Shown here in pieces: positions 39,743 through 49,235 of a stretch of 64,000 nucleotides of DNA. The DNA is from Aliidiomarina taiwanensis (GTDB lineage Bacteria; Pseudomonadota; Gammaproteobacteria; Enterobacterales; Alteromonadaceae): the NCBI RefSeq assembly GCF_003987015.1, contig NZ_PIPQ01000001.1:496001-560000 (forward strand), written 5' to 3'. The position numbers and the translations under genes are program-made. The notes under the pieces are model-generated. The model worked only from the letters and a program-made list of their open reading frames with translations. It was not told the origin of the DNA and did not search any database. Each line of letters opens with the position of its first letter. Position 1 is the stretch's first letter.

Positions 39743-40756
39743 TTAAGTTAATTCGCCACGCAAATTGGCTTTTAACTTCTCGCACAAGGCGTCACCAGTG
39801 AGCCCCTTACTAAGCAAATAGTGCAGCTTGGTAAGGGCGGCTTCAATGGTCATATCCCCACCACTTATGACACCTAAGTCGGCTAATGCGTTACCTGTTG
39901 CATACCCGGCCATATTAACTTTGCCGCTAAAGCACTGCGTACAGTTCAATACAGGAATGCCAGCTTTGACAGCACGTCCTATGGCTGCGGGTAGAGCACC
40001 CGTATGGGGGGCGTTGCCGACACCGAAACTTTGAATAATCAAAGCTTTAACCGGTTGTGCTACTAAGCTGTCGATAATATTTGCACTCATGCCAGGATAC
40101 AGGGTGACCACCCCAATATCTTGCGCTGTTACTGGGTGCACAACTAATGGCGCTTCGGAAACAGGGCTTACCTTGCCTTCAATTAAGTCAATATCAATTC
40201 CGGCTTGTAATAAGGGAGGGAAGTTAGGTGATGCAAATGCATTAAAGCCATCTGCGTCGGCTTTGGTGGACCGGTTGCCGCGAAATAGCTGGTTATTAAA
40301 GAATAAGCTCACCTCATGAATAGGGTAGTGAGCCGCTAAATACAGTGCATTCAGGAGGTTGGTTTGACCGTCAGAACGCAGCGCAGCAAGAGGTATTTGC
40401 GAGCCAGTCACAATAACGGGCTTGCCTAAGTTTTCAAACATGAACGACAAAGCCGAGGCTGTGTAGGCCATGGTGTCGGTGCCATGCAAAATAACAAAGC
40501 CGTCATAATCATCGTACTTGTCTGCTATATCGGCGGCTATTTTCTGCCAGTCCGACGGGTTCATGTCGGAGCTGTCCATTAACGGACTGTATTCGCACAA
40601 GTCGAAGGTCGGCATTTCTTCCCGGTAAAATTCTGGCATACCTTGAATAGACTGGCCTAAAAAGCCAGGTGCTGGGACATACCCATGGTCCGACTTTTTC
40701 ATGCCAATGGTGCCGCCGGTGTAAGCAATATAAATACGTTTACGAGACGTGTTCAC
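39743..40756 (-). CDS. ansA: L-asparaginase I (cytoplasmic)
   Basis: Hydrolyses asparagine in the cytoplasm. It is 337 aa (E. coli 338). The first catalytic Thr is in YTGGTIGM, the second in LHGTDTMAYTASALSFM, and VTGSQIP follows. The lack of a signal peptide separates it from type II periplasmic AnsB. It begins with GTG at 40756, directly after the sppA stop, so translation should be coupled; sppA-ansA is also the E. coli order. Confidence 0.95.
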   Translation of the reverse strand: MNTSRKRIYIAYTGGTIGMKKSDHGYVPAPGFLGQSIQGMPEFYREEMPTFDLCEYSPLMDSSDMNPSDWQKIAADIADKYDDYDGFVILHGTDTMAYTASALSFMFENLGKPVIVTGSQIPLAALRSDGQTNLLNALYLAAHYPIHEVSLFFNNQLFRGNRSTKADADGFNAFASPNFPPLLQAGIDIDLIEGKVSPVSEAPLVVHPVTAQDIGVVTLYPGMSANIIDSLVAQPVKALIIQSFGVGNAPHTGALPAAIGRAVKAGIPVLNCTQCFSGKVNMAGYATGNALADLGVISGGDMTIEAALTKLHYLLSKGLTGDALCEKLKANLRGELT

Positions 40757-42643
40757 TTAAAATACCTCAATACATTCGGTACAGCGGCTGTATAAACCGC
40801 GTGGATCATTAAAATTATTCAGGGTGGCCAGTTGTTTTAACTGCTTCCGTAGTATCTGTTGAGTCAAACTATTGGGTATACGTGTAGTGGGCGAAGGCGC
40901 AGCGCTCAGCACATTCAGCGAAACCAGCTGCTTTGTGATGGAGGCCTGTGCTTGCAAAAGCTGCTCGAGGATGTAATCCAGGCTGCCTTTTTCAACCGTT
41001 GGCATATCCACCCAGTAGTGGTCTATTTCGTATTCGGTGGCCAGGTCGGTGAGTGCATCGGATAAATGACCGAGAGCGTCCACAAGCTGCCGTTGCTTTG
41101 CCTGACGGCCCGTCCAAACACGGCCTTCGGCAATGTTGGCAACGCCTTGAATGGGAATGCCGCGCTCTGTGGCTACTAACCGGGTAAAGTTGCGATAGGT
41201 TCTGTCTACGTCATGTTGCATCATCAGCGCTGCGGTTGCAGGCAGGTTCTTGCCTGCATCGAGTAATGGCATATCCGTTGTCGACACGCCGTCGTAATGA
41301 ATTCCCAGCTGCTTGAAACTATCTTCCAAGCTAATGAACATGCCAAATACCCCAATGGAGCCTGTAATGGTGGAGGGGGCTGCATAAATTTTGTCTGCGC
41401 CTAAAGCCACCCAGTACCCGCCAGAAGCTGCCGTAGCGCTTAAAGAAGCATAAATAGGTTTATTGGCCTCGGCAAAGAGCGCCATTTCCTGGCGTATTAC
41501 TTCCGAGGCGAAGGCACTGCCACCCGGGCTATCGATACGCAGTACCACGCCTTTTACGTGCTCGTCTAAACGGGCCTCCCGTAGCTTGGCGATCAGGGTG
41601 TCGCTGCCGGTAGCGCCTGGGTAACTGGAGCCATGAATAATACTGCCGGAAACCAGAATAACTTGAATGCGCGCTTGTTCTTGAGGCACCTGGACAGGGT
41701 CGAAGGCTTCTAAGTACGAGCGGTATGAAACACGTGGGTAATCCTGATGGTCGGCTTGGCTGCCACTCGCTTGAGCCAGTACTTCACGCATTTCTTGGTG
41801 GCTGGCCAAGCGGTCTACGAACCCTACTTGCAACGCCATTTGGGCCGGATGAAAGTCGGCCGCTTCTAAGGCGTATAAATAGTCTGTGATGCGCCCTGAA
41901 AGGGCGTCTGGTTGCAATACACGCTGGTTCGCAATATCCGTTAGATACTGTTGCCATAGGTCGTTTAGCCAGAGGCTGCTTTGGGTGCGAGCAGCTTCCG
42001 ACATGGTGTCGCGGCTATAGGGTTCGGTAGCTGTTTTATAGTCGCCGGCTTTAAAAATGTAGGTGTTCACATTGAGCTTTTCGAAAAAGCTGGCGAAGTA
42101 ATTTTGGTAGGCATGAAAGCCTTGTAGGTCAATAACCCCTTCAGGGTGCAACAAAATCTGGCTGGCATGGGCAGCTACATAATATTGGCTTTGGTTAAAG
42201 TAGTCGCCTGTGGCGATAACGGGTTTCCCTGTTTGCTCACGAAACGCACTTAACCGTTGGCCAAGCAATTGCAGGTGATTTAAGCCACCCCCTTGGAAGT
42301 AGTCTAATTGAAGGTGAATGCCCGAAATTCTGTGGTCTACTTCAGCGCGGTCTATGGCAGCTAATACGTCGTATATACTGGTTTCCAAAGTGTCGTCGTC
42401 GAGACTGAACATGTCGTTTGTAAGCTGTTCAGTCGGGCTTTTGTAGTTAGGTAAGTCAACGAGCACGCCTTCTATGTCAAGCACCAGTAGGGTGTTGTCG
42501 TCAATCACCACGCGGTCGTCCTTGAACACGAAAAAGAGCAGAGCAAAAAACAACACAGTGAAAAACACCAAGTTAGTGAGAAAACGGCGAACGCCGTTGA
42601 AAAACCGCCCAAGCGAGTGTAGTAAGCGCATTAGTAGCTTCAT
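40757..42643 (-). CDS. sppA: Signal peptide peptidase SppA (protease IV)
   Basis: An inner-membrane serine protease that degrades cleaved signal peptides. It is 628 aa (E. coli 618). One N-terminal membrane anchor is present (LVFFTVLFFALLFFVF). The catalytic Lys lies in AGDYKTATEPYSRDTMSEAA of the N-domain and the nucleophile Ser in RIDSPGGSAFASEVIR of the C-domain. ASGGYWVALGADKIYA and GSIGVFGM complete the site. The C-terminal NDPRGLYSRC matches E. coli. It is divergent from ydjA. Confidence 0.95.
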   Translation of the reverse strand: MKLLMRLLHSLGRFFNGVRRFLTNLVFFTVLFFALLFFVFKDDRVVIDDNTLLVLDIEGVLVDLPNYKSPTEQLTNDMFSLDDDTLETSIYDVLAAIDRAEVDHRISGIHLQLDYFQGGGLNHLQLLGQRLSAFREQTGKPVIATGDYFNQSQYYVAAHASQILLHPEGVIDLQGFHAYQNYFASFFEKLNVNTYIFKAGDYKTATEPYSRDTMSEAARTQSSLWLNDLWQQYLTDIANQRVLQPDALSGRITDYLYALEAADFHPAQMALQVGFVDRLASHQEMREVLAQASGSQADHQDYPRVSYRSYLEAFDPVQVPQEQARIQVILVSGSIIHGSSYPGATGSDTLIAKLREARLDEHVKGVVLRIDSPGGSAFASEVIRQEMALFAEANKPIYASLSATAASGGYWVALGADKIYAAPSTITGSIGVFGMFISLEDSFKQLGIHYDGVSTTDMPLLDAGKNLPATAALMMQHDVDRTYRNFTRLVATERGIPIQGVANIAEGRVWTGRQAKQRQLVDALGHLSDALTDLATEYEIDHYWVDMPTVEKGSLDYILEQLLQAQASITKQLVSLNVLSAAPSPTTRIPNSLTQQILRKQLKQLATLNNFNDPRGLYSRCTECIEVF

Positions 42644-42766
42644 GTTTTTTATCCGTTAAAAACAAAGCCGTATTGTAACCGAATACAAGAGCGCTTTGTA
42701 AGGTTATAGGGTAAGTGGTACTCTTTGCCCATTCATTTCTTTGTTGATTATGATGTAGGAACATTT

Positions 42767-43318
42767 ATGCATGCACGTCATTTGTTATTGAATCGTTCGT
42801 CAATGCCTCGACTAGTGGAGCCAGCGCCGACACCTGCTGATTTAGAATTGTTTGAAGCAGCGGCTTTGCGGGTCCCAGATCATATGAGCTTAACACCATA
42901 CCAAGTAATCGTATTTCGCGGCGAGCATTTAGTGGAGCTTGGAGACTTATTCCGAGCCACAGCAGAGCATGAAGAGTTAGGCGAGAATGCCATAGAGCGC
43001 GCGGCCAGCTTACCTTTGCGTGCCCCCATGATTTTGATGGTGTCGACTCGTTATCAAGAACATAAGTCGGTGCCTCGTGACGAACAACTCGCCAGTGCTG
43101 CCTGTGCCGCCCATGCGATAGTGCAAATGGCGTTTACCCAAGGTTACGGGGCGGTGTGGCGTACGGGGCCTTATGCGGAATCCCAGTTCTTAAAAGAGCA
43201 GCTAGGTATAGCGGAAGAAGACATCCTTGGCTTTATTTATGTGGGCACACCTGCGGTGCCAACGCCTATTAAGCCAGCCAAAGACAAGAAGATTTTCTTC
43301 GACTACAGCAGCAACTAA
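42767..43318 (+). CDS. ydjA: Nitroreductase-family protein YdjA
   Basis: An FMN-binding NAD(P)H nitroreductase of 183 aa, the E. coli YdjA length. The frame opens earlier, but the ATG at 42767 has TAGGA upstream and gives the family start (HARHLLLNRSSMPRLVEPAPT). QMAFTQGYGAVWRTGPYA and LGFIYVGTP are conserved. The natural substrate is unknown. Its stop overlaps the stop of the convergent rhombosortase gene by four bases. Confidence 0.92.
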   Translation: MHARHLLLNRSSMPRLVEPAPTPADLELFEAAALRVPDHMSLTPYQVIVFRGEHLVELGDLFRATAEHEELGENAIERAASLPLRAPMILMVSTRYQEHKSVPRDEQLASAACAAHAIVQMAFTQGYGAVWRTGPYAESQFLKEQLGIAEEDILGFIYVGTPAVPTPIKPAKDKKIFFDYSSN

Positions 43319-43905
43319 TGCTGCTCATCGGCGCCCCGTAACAGTTCGAGTGACGTTTTACGAAGTACAGGAACTGCCAGGGCGCCGCCAATCGCCCCGC
43401 CAAAGTGGCACCAGTGCGCCACGGCAGCACCATCTAGCCAAGCAAGCTGGCTCCCTGCTGTGACAAAGTCATAGCTTAGCTTTAACACCAACAAGGCCAA
43501 TAAAATAGTGCCTTTGGTCCGCTCAGTTTGCACTATACGCAAGGCAGCATAGGCATACACTCCATGCAGCACACCGCTTAGCCCAACAAAGTTTGATTCC
43601 CCCCCTAAATACACAGAAACCAAGGTGCCGCCTAAAGCACTTAATAACATCACGTTAAACAATAAGCGGTTGGTAAACTGGGTGTGAAAGACAGCAGCCA
43701 AGAGAAACAGGCCCAAGCCGTTGTAAATAGCATGTGCAAGGTGGATATGCACCAAGTGGGTCCCGAAAAGACGCCAAATCTGCGACCAAAGTTCGCCTTC
43801 TATTAACACTAAAGCGTCTTGTGCTGCAGGGGAATACGCCACCAATAGCAACACACAAAGAACAAGCAGGGGCGTAATGACAGGGTATTTAAACACACGA
43901 TCCAT
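43315..43905 (-). CDS. rrtA: Rhombosortase RrtA-like rhomboid protease
   Basis: A small intramembrane serine protease of 196 aa with about six membrane helices. The catalytic Ser lies in FVGLSGVLHGVYAYAA and the His in AHWCHFGGAIGGALA. WRLFGTHLVHIHLAHAIYNGLGL gives the N-terminal HxxH region. This short form with GLSGVLHG is the rhombosortase type, which cleaves proteins bearing a GlyGly-CTERM tail after secretion. I see no GlyGly-CTERM protein in the window, so its targets lie elsewhere. It overlaps ydjA by four bases. Confidence 0.85.
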   Translation of the reverse strand: MDRVFKYPVITPLLVLCVLLLVAYSPAAQDALVLIEGELWSQIWRLFGTHLVHIHLAHAIYNGLGLFLLAAVFHTQFTNRLLFNVMLLSALGGTLVSVYLGGESNFVGLSGVLHGVYAYAALRIVQTERTKGTILLALLVLKLSYDFVTAGSQLAWLDGAAVAHWCHFGGAIGGALAVPVLRKTSLELLRGADEQH

Positions 43906-43996
43906 GATTAATTTTACCTTTCGTTTGTAGCTTCAGTGGTAGTGGATATTATGGTAGGCTTAATGCCACGACTCGTATTCTAGAAGTGTACTTGAA

Positions 43997-45739
43997 ATGA
44001 AAAAATTATCACGCTTGCTGTGGCTCGCAGCGCCACTATTTTTAGCTGCATGCCAGCCAACCCCCACGGGTGCGCCGACGGCTTTCGACCCAGAAGGGCA
44101 TACGGGCCGCATTGCCCAAGAAGCCGTTGTGTTAAACGACTACATGGTGGTTGCTGCTAATCCCTACGCGGCGGAGGCAGGGGCGGATATTTTACGTCAA
44201 GGAGGGCATGCCATTGACGCGGCTGTTGCAGTGCAAGCTATGCTAACGCTGGTGGAGCCACAGTCATCAGGTATTGGTGGTGGGGCTTTTATTTTGTATT
44301 GGGATGCCAAGACCAAGCAGCTATACACCCTTGATGCGCGAGAAACTGCACCGGCAGAAGCAGACGAAAACTTATTCCTCAACACACAAGGGCAGCCTGT
44401 GCGTTGGATAGACGCTGTTGTCGGGGGCCGCTCAGTGGGTACCCCAGGTATTGTCAAGGGACTGGAGGAAGCGCATCAACGCTTTGGTCGCTTGCCTTGG
44501 GCACACTTATTTGAGTCAGCCATTGAACGTGCCGAAGAAGGTTTTGTGGTCTCTGACCGGTTGGCACAACTGGTCGCCATGGGCATTAATCCGGGGCTTG
44601 CACAACTAGAGCCTGCGAAAAGTTATTTTTTTCCAAATGGGCAACCGCTGGCAGCGGGCACCTTAAAGAAGAATCCAGCTTTAGCTGAGAGCCTACGTAC
44701 CATTGCCAATGAAGGAGCAGACGGGTTCTATCAAGGGCCTTTAGCGGAAGCGATGGTGCAAGCTGTTCGACACTCTGCCATAGCACCCGGCCGTCTAAAT
44801 ATACAGGATTTGGCAAATTACCATGTCGTGTGGCGCGAGCCTGTTTGTGGCGCGTACCGTGAGCTTGATGTGTGCAGCATGGGGCCGCCAAGCTCGGGAG
44901 GCACCACTATTGTGCAAATGCTCAAGTTGCTAGAAGGCTTTGAACTGGGTGAGCACGTGAATACAGAAGCGCTGCATTATTTTACTCAGGCCTCCCGCTT
45001 AGCCTTTGCTGATCGCAACACCTATAGCGCCGACCCGGACTTTATTGAAGTGCCGGTGCAAGCCATGCTGGCCGATGATTATATTGAAATGCGTCGTTCC
45101 CTTATTTCCGAGCGCGACATGGGAACTGCGCAAGCGGGTGATTTAGCCGGTGGTCAATGGGTGATGGCCGCTAGCCTGGAACAACCGAACACCAGCCACT
45201 TTAGTATTGTGGACCAAGAAGGAAACGCAGTGTCCATTACCACCACCATTGAAATGGGCTTTGGCTCGACGGTGATGGCCGGTGGCTTTTTACTGAATAA
45301 CCAGCTGACAGACTTTTCATTAAACCCGCGCAATGCCGAAGGGTTGGTCGCAAATCGGGTAGAGCCAGGAAAGCGTCCCCGTAGTTCAATGAGCCCTGTG
45401 ATTGTGTTTGATGAACATGGTCAACCCTTGCATGTGCTTGGCTCACCGGGTGGTCCCCGTATTATTAACTATGTAGCACAAACTATTTTAGGTCTTGTCG
45501 ACTGGAACATGGACATGCAAGAAGCGATTGATATGCCAAGAATGACAAATATGAATGGCAGCACAGCTGTGGAGGCTGAACTCGCTCCGTTGAACTGGGT
45601 TGAAGACCTAACGAAGCGTGGCCACACGGTTGAAGTGCGGGCGTTGAACAGCGGTTTGCATGGTATTACGCGTTTACCAGATGGTCGTTTACTCGGTGGT
45701 GCTGACCCACGTCGAGAAGGACATGTGGCAGGGCAATGA
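43997..45739 (+). CDS. ggt: Gamma-glutamyltranspeptidase, lipoprotein
   Basis: Hydrolyses or transfers the gamma-glutamyl group of glutathione and gamma-glutamyl peptides. It is 580 aa (E. coli 580). A signal peptide with lipobox FLAAC (Cys19) makes it an envelope lipoprotein, whereas the E. coli enzyme is a soluble periplasmic protein. The autocatalytic Thr (residue 399) is in NTSHFSIVDQEGNAVS. PSSGGTTIVQML and RPRSSMSPVIVFDEHGQP carry substrate-binding residues, and LGSPGGPRIINYV follows. It overlaps the next lipoprotein gene by four bases. Confidence 0.95.
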   Translation: MKKLSRLLWLAAPLFLAACQPTPTGAPTAFDPEGHTGRIAQEAVVLNDYMVVAANPYAAEAGADILRQGGHAIDAAVAVQAMLTLVEPQSSGIGGGAFILYWDAKTKQLYTLDARETAPAEADENLFLNTQGQPVRWIDAVVGGRSVGTPGIVKGLEEAHQRFGRLPWAHLFESAIERAEEGFVVSDRLAQLVAMGINPGLAQLEPAKSYFFPNGQPLAAGTLKKNPALAESLRTIANEGADGFYQGPLAEAMVQAVRHSAIAPGRLNIQDLANYHVVWREPVCGAYRELDVCSMGPPSSGGTTIVQMLKLLEGFELGEHVNTEALHYFTQASRLAFADRNTYSADPDFIEVPVQAMLADDYIEMRRSLISERDMGTAQAGDLAGGQWVMAASLEQPNTSHFSIVDQEGNAVSITTTIEMGFGSTVMAGGFLLNNQLTDFSLNPRNAEGLVANRVEPGKRPRSSMSPVIVFDEHGQPLHVLGSPGGPRIINYVAQTILGLVDWNMDMQEAIDMPRMTNMNGSTAVEAELAPLNWVEDLTKRGHTVEVRALNSGLHGITRLPDGRLLGGADPRREGHVAGQ

Positions 45740-46158
45740 AAAACCTTATATTAATCATTTGTGTAACATTGCCCTTCCTTACTGGTTGTCAGGAAGAGCC
45801 TCATATAGAAACGCCTAGTGAGGTGGTTGTTAAGCACTTTGATGCACTATATAACCAAGACAATTTCGATGCAGCGATGGCTTATGCTAGCCAGCGGCAT
45901 CAAAAGTTGATGCAGTCGTATGGCACCACGCGCTCTGTGGGGCGTTACTTATACAATATGAGCTACGATAAAATAGAAGTTAGTGTTCAAGCTCCTCTGC
46001 ATCCGCCGAAGCGCAGTGACACTGAGAGTTTACGCTTAAATTTGGCGGTTACCGGTTATAAAGGTGACAAGCATTACGAGAATTTTCGTATTGCAGTGAT
46101 GACGGTAGAAGAGGGACGCTGGAAGCTTGAACGCTTACTCAGCGGCCCCTATAATTAG
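45736..46158 (+). CDS. Small hypothetical lipoprotein (NTF2-like fold suspected)
   Basis: 140 aa. The signal peptide has lipobox FLTGC (Cys18). The mature part begins QEEPHIETPSEVVVKHFDALYNQDNF; an alpha+beta pattern with a C-terminal EEGRWKLERL ending resembles DUF4878/NTF2-like domains, where a helix pair packs on a curved sheet. I do not recognise a named family. It overlaps ggt by four bases, so both are cotranscribed and both exported. Its stop overlaps that of the convergent hinT. Confidence 0.8.
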   Translation: MKNLILIICVTLPFLTGCQEEPHIETPSEVVVKHFDALYNQDNFDAAMAYASQRHQKLMQSYGTTRSVGRYLYNMSYDKIEVSVQAPLHPPKRSDTESLRLNLAVTGYKGDKHYENFRIAVMTVEEGRWKLERLLSGPYN

Positions 46159-46520
46159 GCTTTTAGCCGCTCTTGATAGGGCGGCCAACCTAATGGTTTC
46201 CCCGCCAATAAGTGAACATGAATGTGGTACACGGTTTGGCCACCATATTCATTGCAGTTCATGACGGTACGGTAACCTTGTTCTGCAAACCCTTGCTCAC
46301 GTGCAATTTCACCAGCTACCCAATAAAGGTGCCCCACCAATTCACGTTGCTCTTTGCTGATATCGTTCGTAGTGGCAATTGCTTGCTTCGGAATGATCAG
46401 TAGGTGAACAGGCGCTTGTGGGTTAATGTCTTTAAATGCAAGCGCAAGGTCGTCTTCATACACAATGTCTGCAGGAATTTCCTTGCGAATTATTTTGTCA
46501 AAAATAGTTTCTTCGGCCAT
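46155..46520 (-). CDS. hinT: HIT-family purine nucleoside phosphoramidase HinT
   Basis: Hydrolyses AMP-lysine and related phosphoramidates. It is 121 aa from the ATG at 46520, with AGGAGG upstream; the longer open frame is not needed. The start AEETIFDKIIRKEIPADIVYED and the HIT triad HIHVH in VYHIHVHLLAGK are typical. E. coli HinT (YcfF) is 119 aa. The stop shares four bases with the convergent lipoprotein gene. Confidence 0.95.
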   Translation of the reverse strand: MAEETIFDKIIRKEIPADIVYEDDLALAFKDINPQAPVHLLIIPKQAIATTNDISKEQRELVGHLYWVAGEIAREQGFAEQGYRTVMNCNEYGGQTVYHIHVHLLAGKPLGWPPYQERLKA

Positions 46521-46563
46521 GTAGCCTCCTTTTACACGTTTCAACCTATGGTAGGCAGAATAG

Positions 46564-46596
46564 CAAAAGGGCTCAAGTGATAACACTGAGCCCTTT
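46564..46596 (-). terminator. Terminator after hspQ
   Basis: AAAGGGCTCA (46566-46575) pairs with TGAGCCCTTT (46587-46596) around an 11-base loop. On the minus strand TTTTGC follows. It separates hspQ from hinT. Confidence 0.7.
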
Positions 46597-46625
46597 GGAT
46601 ATTCAATCAAATAGAAGGTGAAACT

Positions 46626-46937
46626 TTAGCTCATCATACGTTGGGTGTCGTATTGCTGGCGCTCACGCTTACGGAAATAGCTTTCAATATGCGGGTTGGT
46701 AACGTCTAGCGTCTGCTGCTCAGCGGTTAAACTGTGTTCAGCGACATAGGTTTGTATATCCGAGTTATGGACCAGAATGTGGTACCAAGGCTGTTCTTTA
46801 GCAGGACGAGTTTGCGCCATGCGTTCGTACCAGTCATTCGACAAAGAAAATACCGGGTCGGCGTCTATAATGATGCCACGATATCCATATAACCCGTGGG
46901 TCACCACCTGACCTATTGAAAATTTAGCTCGCACCAT
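46626..46937 (-). CDS. hspQ: Heat shock protein HspQ
   Basis: A small regulator of 103 aa (E. coli 105), also called YccV, known to bind hemimethylated DNA and to enhance Lon protease. KFSIGQVVTHGLYGYRGIIIDADPVF and QPWYHILV are the conserved YccV motifs. AAGGAG lies upstream of the ATG. I see no convincing sigma-32 promoter in the 87 bases up to metG, so heat control is not shown. Confidence 0.94.
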   Translation of the reverse strand: MVRAKFSIGQVVTHGLYGYRGIIIDADPVFSLSNDWYERMAQTRPAKEQPWYHILVHNSDIQTYVAEHSLTAEQQTLDVTNPHIESYFRKRERQQYDTQRMMS

Positions 46938-47024
46938 ACTGTGCTCCTTCTATACGTATTCATCCTGCGCGATACATACTTATCGGCACCAATGGCACGA
47001 GCTTTACCCGAATTCTGTTATTTT

Positions 47025-49067
47025 TTATTTGACCTGCATGCCAGGCTGAGCGCCTTCGTGTGGGTTCAAAATGTAGAGGTCGTCGCCGCCTGGGCCGGCC
47101 GCTAGTACCATGCCTTCAGACAGTCCAAAACGCATTTTACGTGGCTTCAAGTTGGCCACCATAACCGTTAACTGGCCTACCAGAGACTCAGGTTGGTAAG
47201 CAGCCTTAATGCCAGCAAAAACCTGCTTGGTTTCTGCAAGACCAATGTCTAAGGTGAGCTTTATCAACTTATCAGCGCCTTCTACATGCTCTGCGTTGAC
47301 AATGCGAGCAACCCGCATATCAACTTTCATAAAGTCGTCAAACTCAATTTCAGCCGCAATAGGCTCAATGGCTGCTTGCGTAGGCGCAGGAGTTTCCTGA
47401 GCTGGGGCTGCTGTTTCTTGTAACGACTCTTTTGACTCTTCAATCATAGTATTCACTTTCTCTTTATCGACGCGCTGTAACAGCGCCTTAAACTTATTAA
47501 TAGTGTGGCCGGTGAGGACCTGATCAATGCTTGCCCATGTGAGCGTGTCTTGCAGGAACGCTTCTGCGTCGGCTGCTAATTGCGGCGTAACCGGCTTAAG
47601 GTAAACCATCAGAATGCGGAATAGGTGAATACCCATAGAGCAGATGTCTTGCACCGCTTGCTCTTGGCCTTCTTGCTTAGCTAACTGCCAGGGCTCCTTT
47701 ATAGCAATATACTCATTGGCACGGTCTGCTAAACGCATAACCTCACGCATGGCTTTGCTAAACTCACGTGACTCATAAGCTTGGGCAATGGTGTTCTGCG
47801 CTGCTTGGAATTCTGCTAGCAACTCTGGCTCGGCAACAGTGTCTGACAATTGGCCGGCAAACTTTTTACTAATAAAACCGGCACAACGGCTGGCAATGTT
47901 GACTACTTTCCCTACTAGGTCTGAGTTCACCCGTTGGGTAAAGTCTTCTAAATTCAGGTCTAAGTCGTCTATACGGTTACTTAATTTCGCGGCGAAGTAG
48001 TAACGCAGATACTCAGGGTTCAGGTGCTCTAAATAGGTACGGGCCATAATAAAAGTGCCCCGCGACTTGGACATTTTGGTGCCGTTGACCGTAATAAAGC
48101 CATGAGCCCAAACGTTGGTGGGCTGGCGGAAGTTCGCGCCTTTCAGCATGGCAGGCCAAAACAGGCTGTGGAAATAAATAATGTCCTTACCAATAAAATG
48201 GTATACCTCGGCTTTGCTACCCTTTTGCCAGAACTCGTCAAAGTTTAAGCCTTCGCGCTCGGCGTAATGTTGGAACGAACTCATATAGCCAATAGGCGCG
48301 TCGAGCCAAACATAGAAGTACTTACCCGGTGCGTCTGGAATTTCAAAACCAAAGTAGGGTGCGTCGCGGCTAATGTCCCACTGTTGCAGCCCGGCTTCAA
48401 ACCATTCATTGAGCTTATTCGCCATCTCCGGCTGCAATGAGCCAGAATGGGTCCATTCTTTTAGCATGTCACCGAAGGCAGGCAAGTCAAAGAAGTAGTG
48501 CTCAGACTCGCGAACCTCAGGCACAGAGCCCGACACGGCCGAACGCGGGTCAATGAGATCGATAGGCGAATAAGTCGCTGCACAGTTGTCACAGTTATCG
48601 CCGTATTGGTCAGGCGACTTACACTCAGGGCAGGTTCCTTTGACAAAACGGTCCGGTAAAAACATACCGCGTTCGGCGTCGTATAACTGCTCTATGGTGT
48701 TGGTTGTAATATAACCGTTGTCCCGTAGGCGGGTATAAATAAGGCTAGCAAGAGCGCGGTTTTCTTCACTATGGGTTGAGTGGTAGTGGTCGAAAGAAAC
48801 ACCAAAGTCGCGGAAGTCGGCTTGATGAGCTTGGCTCATCTGCTCGATCATTTCTTCAGGCGTTATGCCAAACTCGGCTGCTTTCAGCATAATAGGTGTG
48901 CCGTGTGCGTCATCGGCACACACGTAATGGCACTCATTACCTACCAAACGTTGGTAGCGAACCCAAATGTCCGCTTGGATATAACCAAGCATATGGCCTA
49001 AGTGTATTGGGCCATTGGCATAGGGTAGGGCATTGGTTACTAATATTTTTCTTTCTTGATCAGCCAT
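47025..49067 (-). CDS. metG: Methionyl-tRNA synthetase
   Basis: Charges tRNA-Met. It is 680 aa from the ATG at 49067 ([20 protein letters not shown]. coli 677); the frame opens 16 codons earlier. HIGH appears as HLGH in [20 protein letters not shown] in [11 protein letters not shown]. Zinc-binding cysteines are in [17 protein letters not shown]. The C-terminal tRNA-binding (EMAP-like) domain starts near residue 575, joined by an Ala/Pro-rich linker. It is divergent from mrp, as in E. coli. Confidence 0.97.
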   Translation of the reverse strand: MADQERKILVTNALPYANGPIHLGHMLGYIQADIWVRYQRLVGNECHYVCADDAHGTPIMLKAAEFGITPEEMIEQMSQAHQADFRDFGVSFDHYHSTHSEENRALASLIYTRLRDNGYITTNTIEQLYDAERGMFLPDRFVKGTCPECKSPDQYGDNCDNCAATYSPIDLIDPRSAVSGSVPEVRESEHYFFDLPAFGDMLKEWTHSGSLQPEMANKLNEWFEAGLQQWDISRDAPYFGFEIPDAPGKYFYVWLDAPIGYMSSFQHYAEREGLNFDEFWQKGSKAEVYHFIGKDIIYFHSLFWPAMLKGANFRQPTNVWAHGFITVNGTKMSKSRGTFIMARTYLEHLNPEYLRYYFAAKLSNRIDDLDLNLEDFTQRVNSDLVGKVVNIASRCAGFISKKFAGQLSDTVAEPELLAEFQAAQNTIAQAYESREFSKAMREVMRLADRANEYIAIKEPWQLAKQEGQEQAVQDICSMGIHLFRILMVYLKPVTPQLAADAEAFLQDTLTWASIDQVLTGHTINKFKALLQRVDKEKVNTMIEESKESLQETAAPAQETPAPTQAAIEPIAAEIEFDDFMKVDMRVARIVNAEHVEGADKLIKLTLDIGLAETKQVFAGIKAAYQPESLVGQLTVMVANLKPRKMRFGLSEGMVLAAGPGGDDLYILNPHEGAQPGMQVK

Positions 49068-49235
49068 TAGCGCTCTCGTTCCTAAATTAAGTCGGGTGTG
49101 CCTCATAAGCTGCATATAGTAGCTGATTTCGCCTTTGTTTTCATTAGCTATCAGTTGCTTTTCCAGTGAACTTGTTCATAAGATCAAAGCTTCAACGTAC
49201 CCGAGCGACAATCGATTGCTACAAGGACCTTCCTC

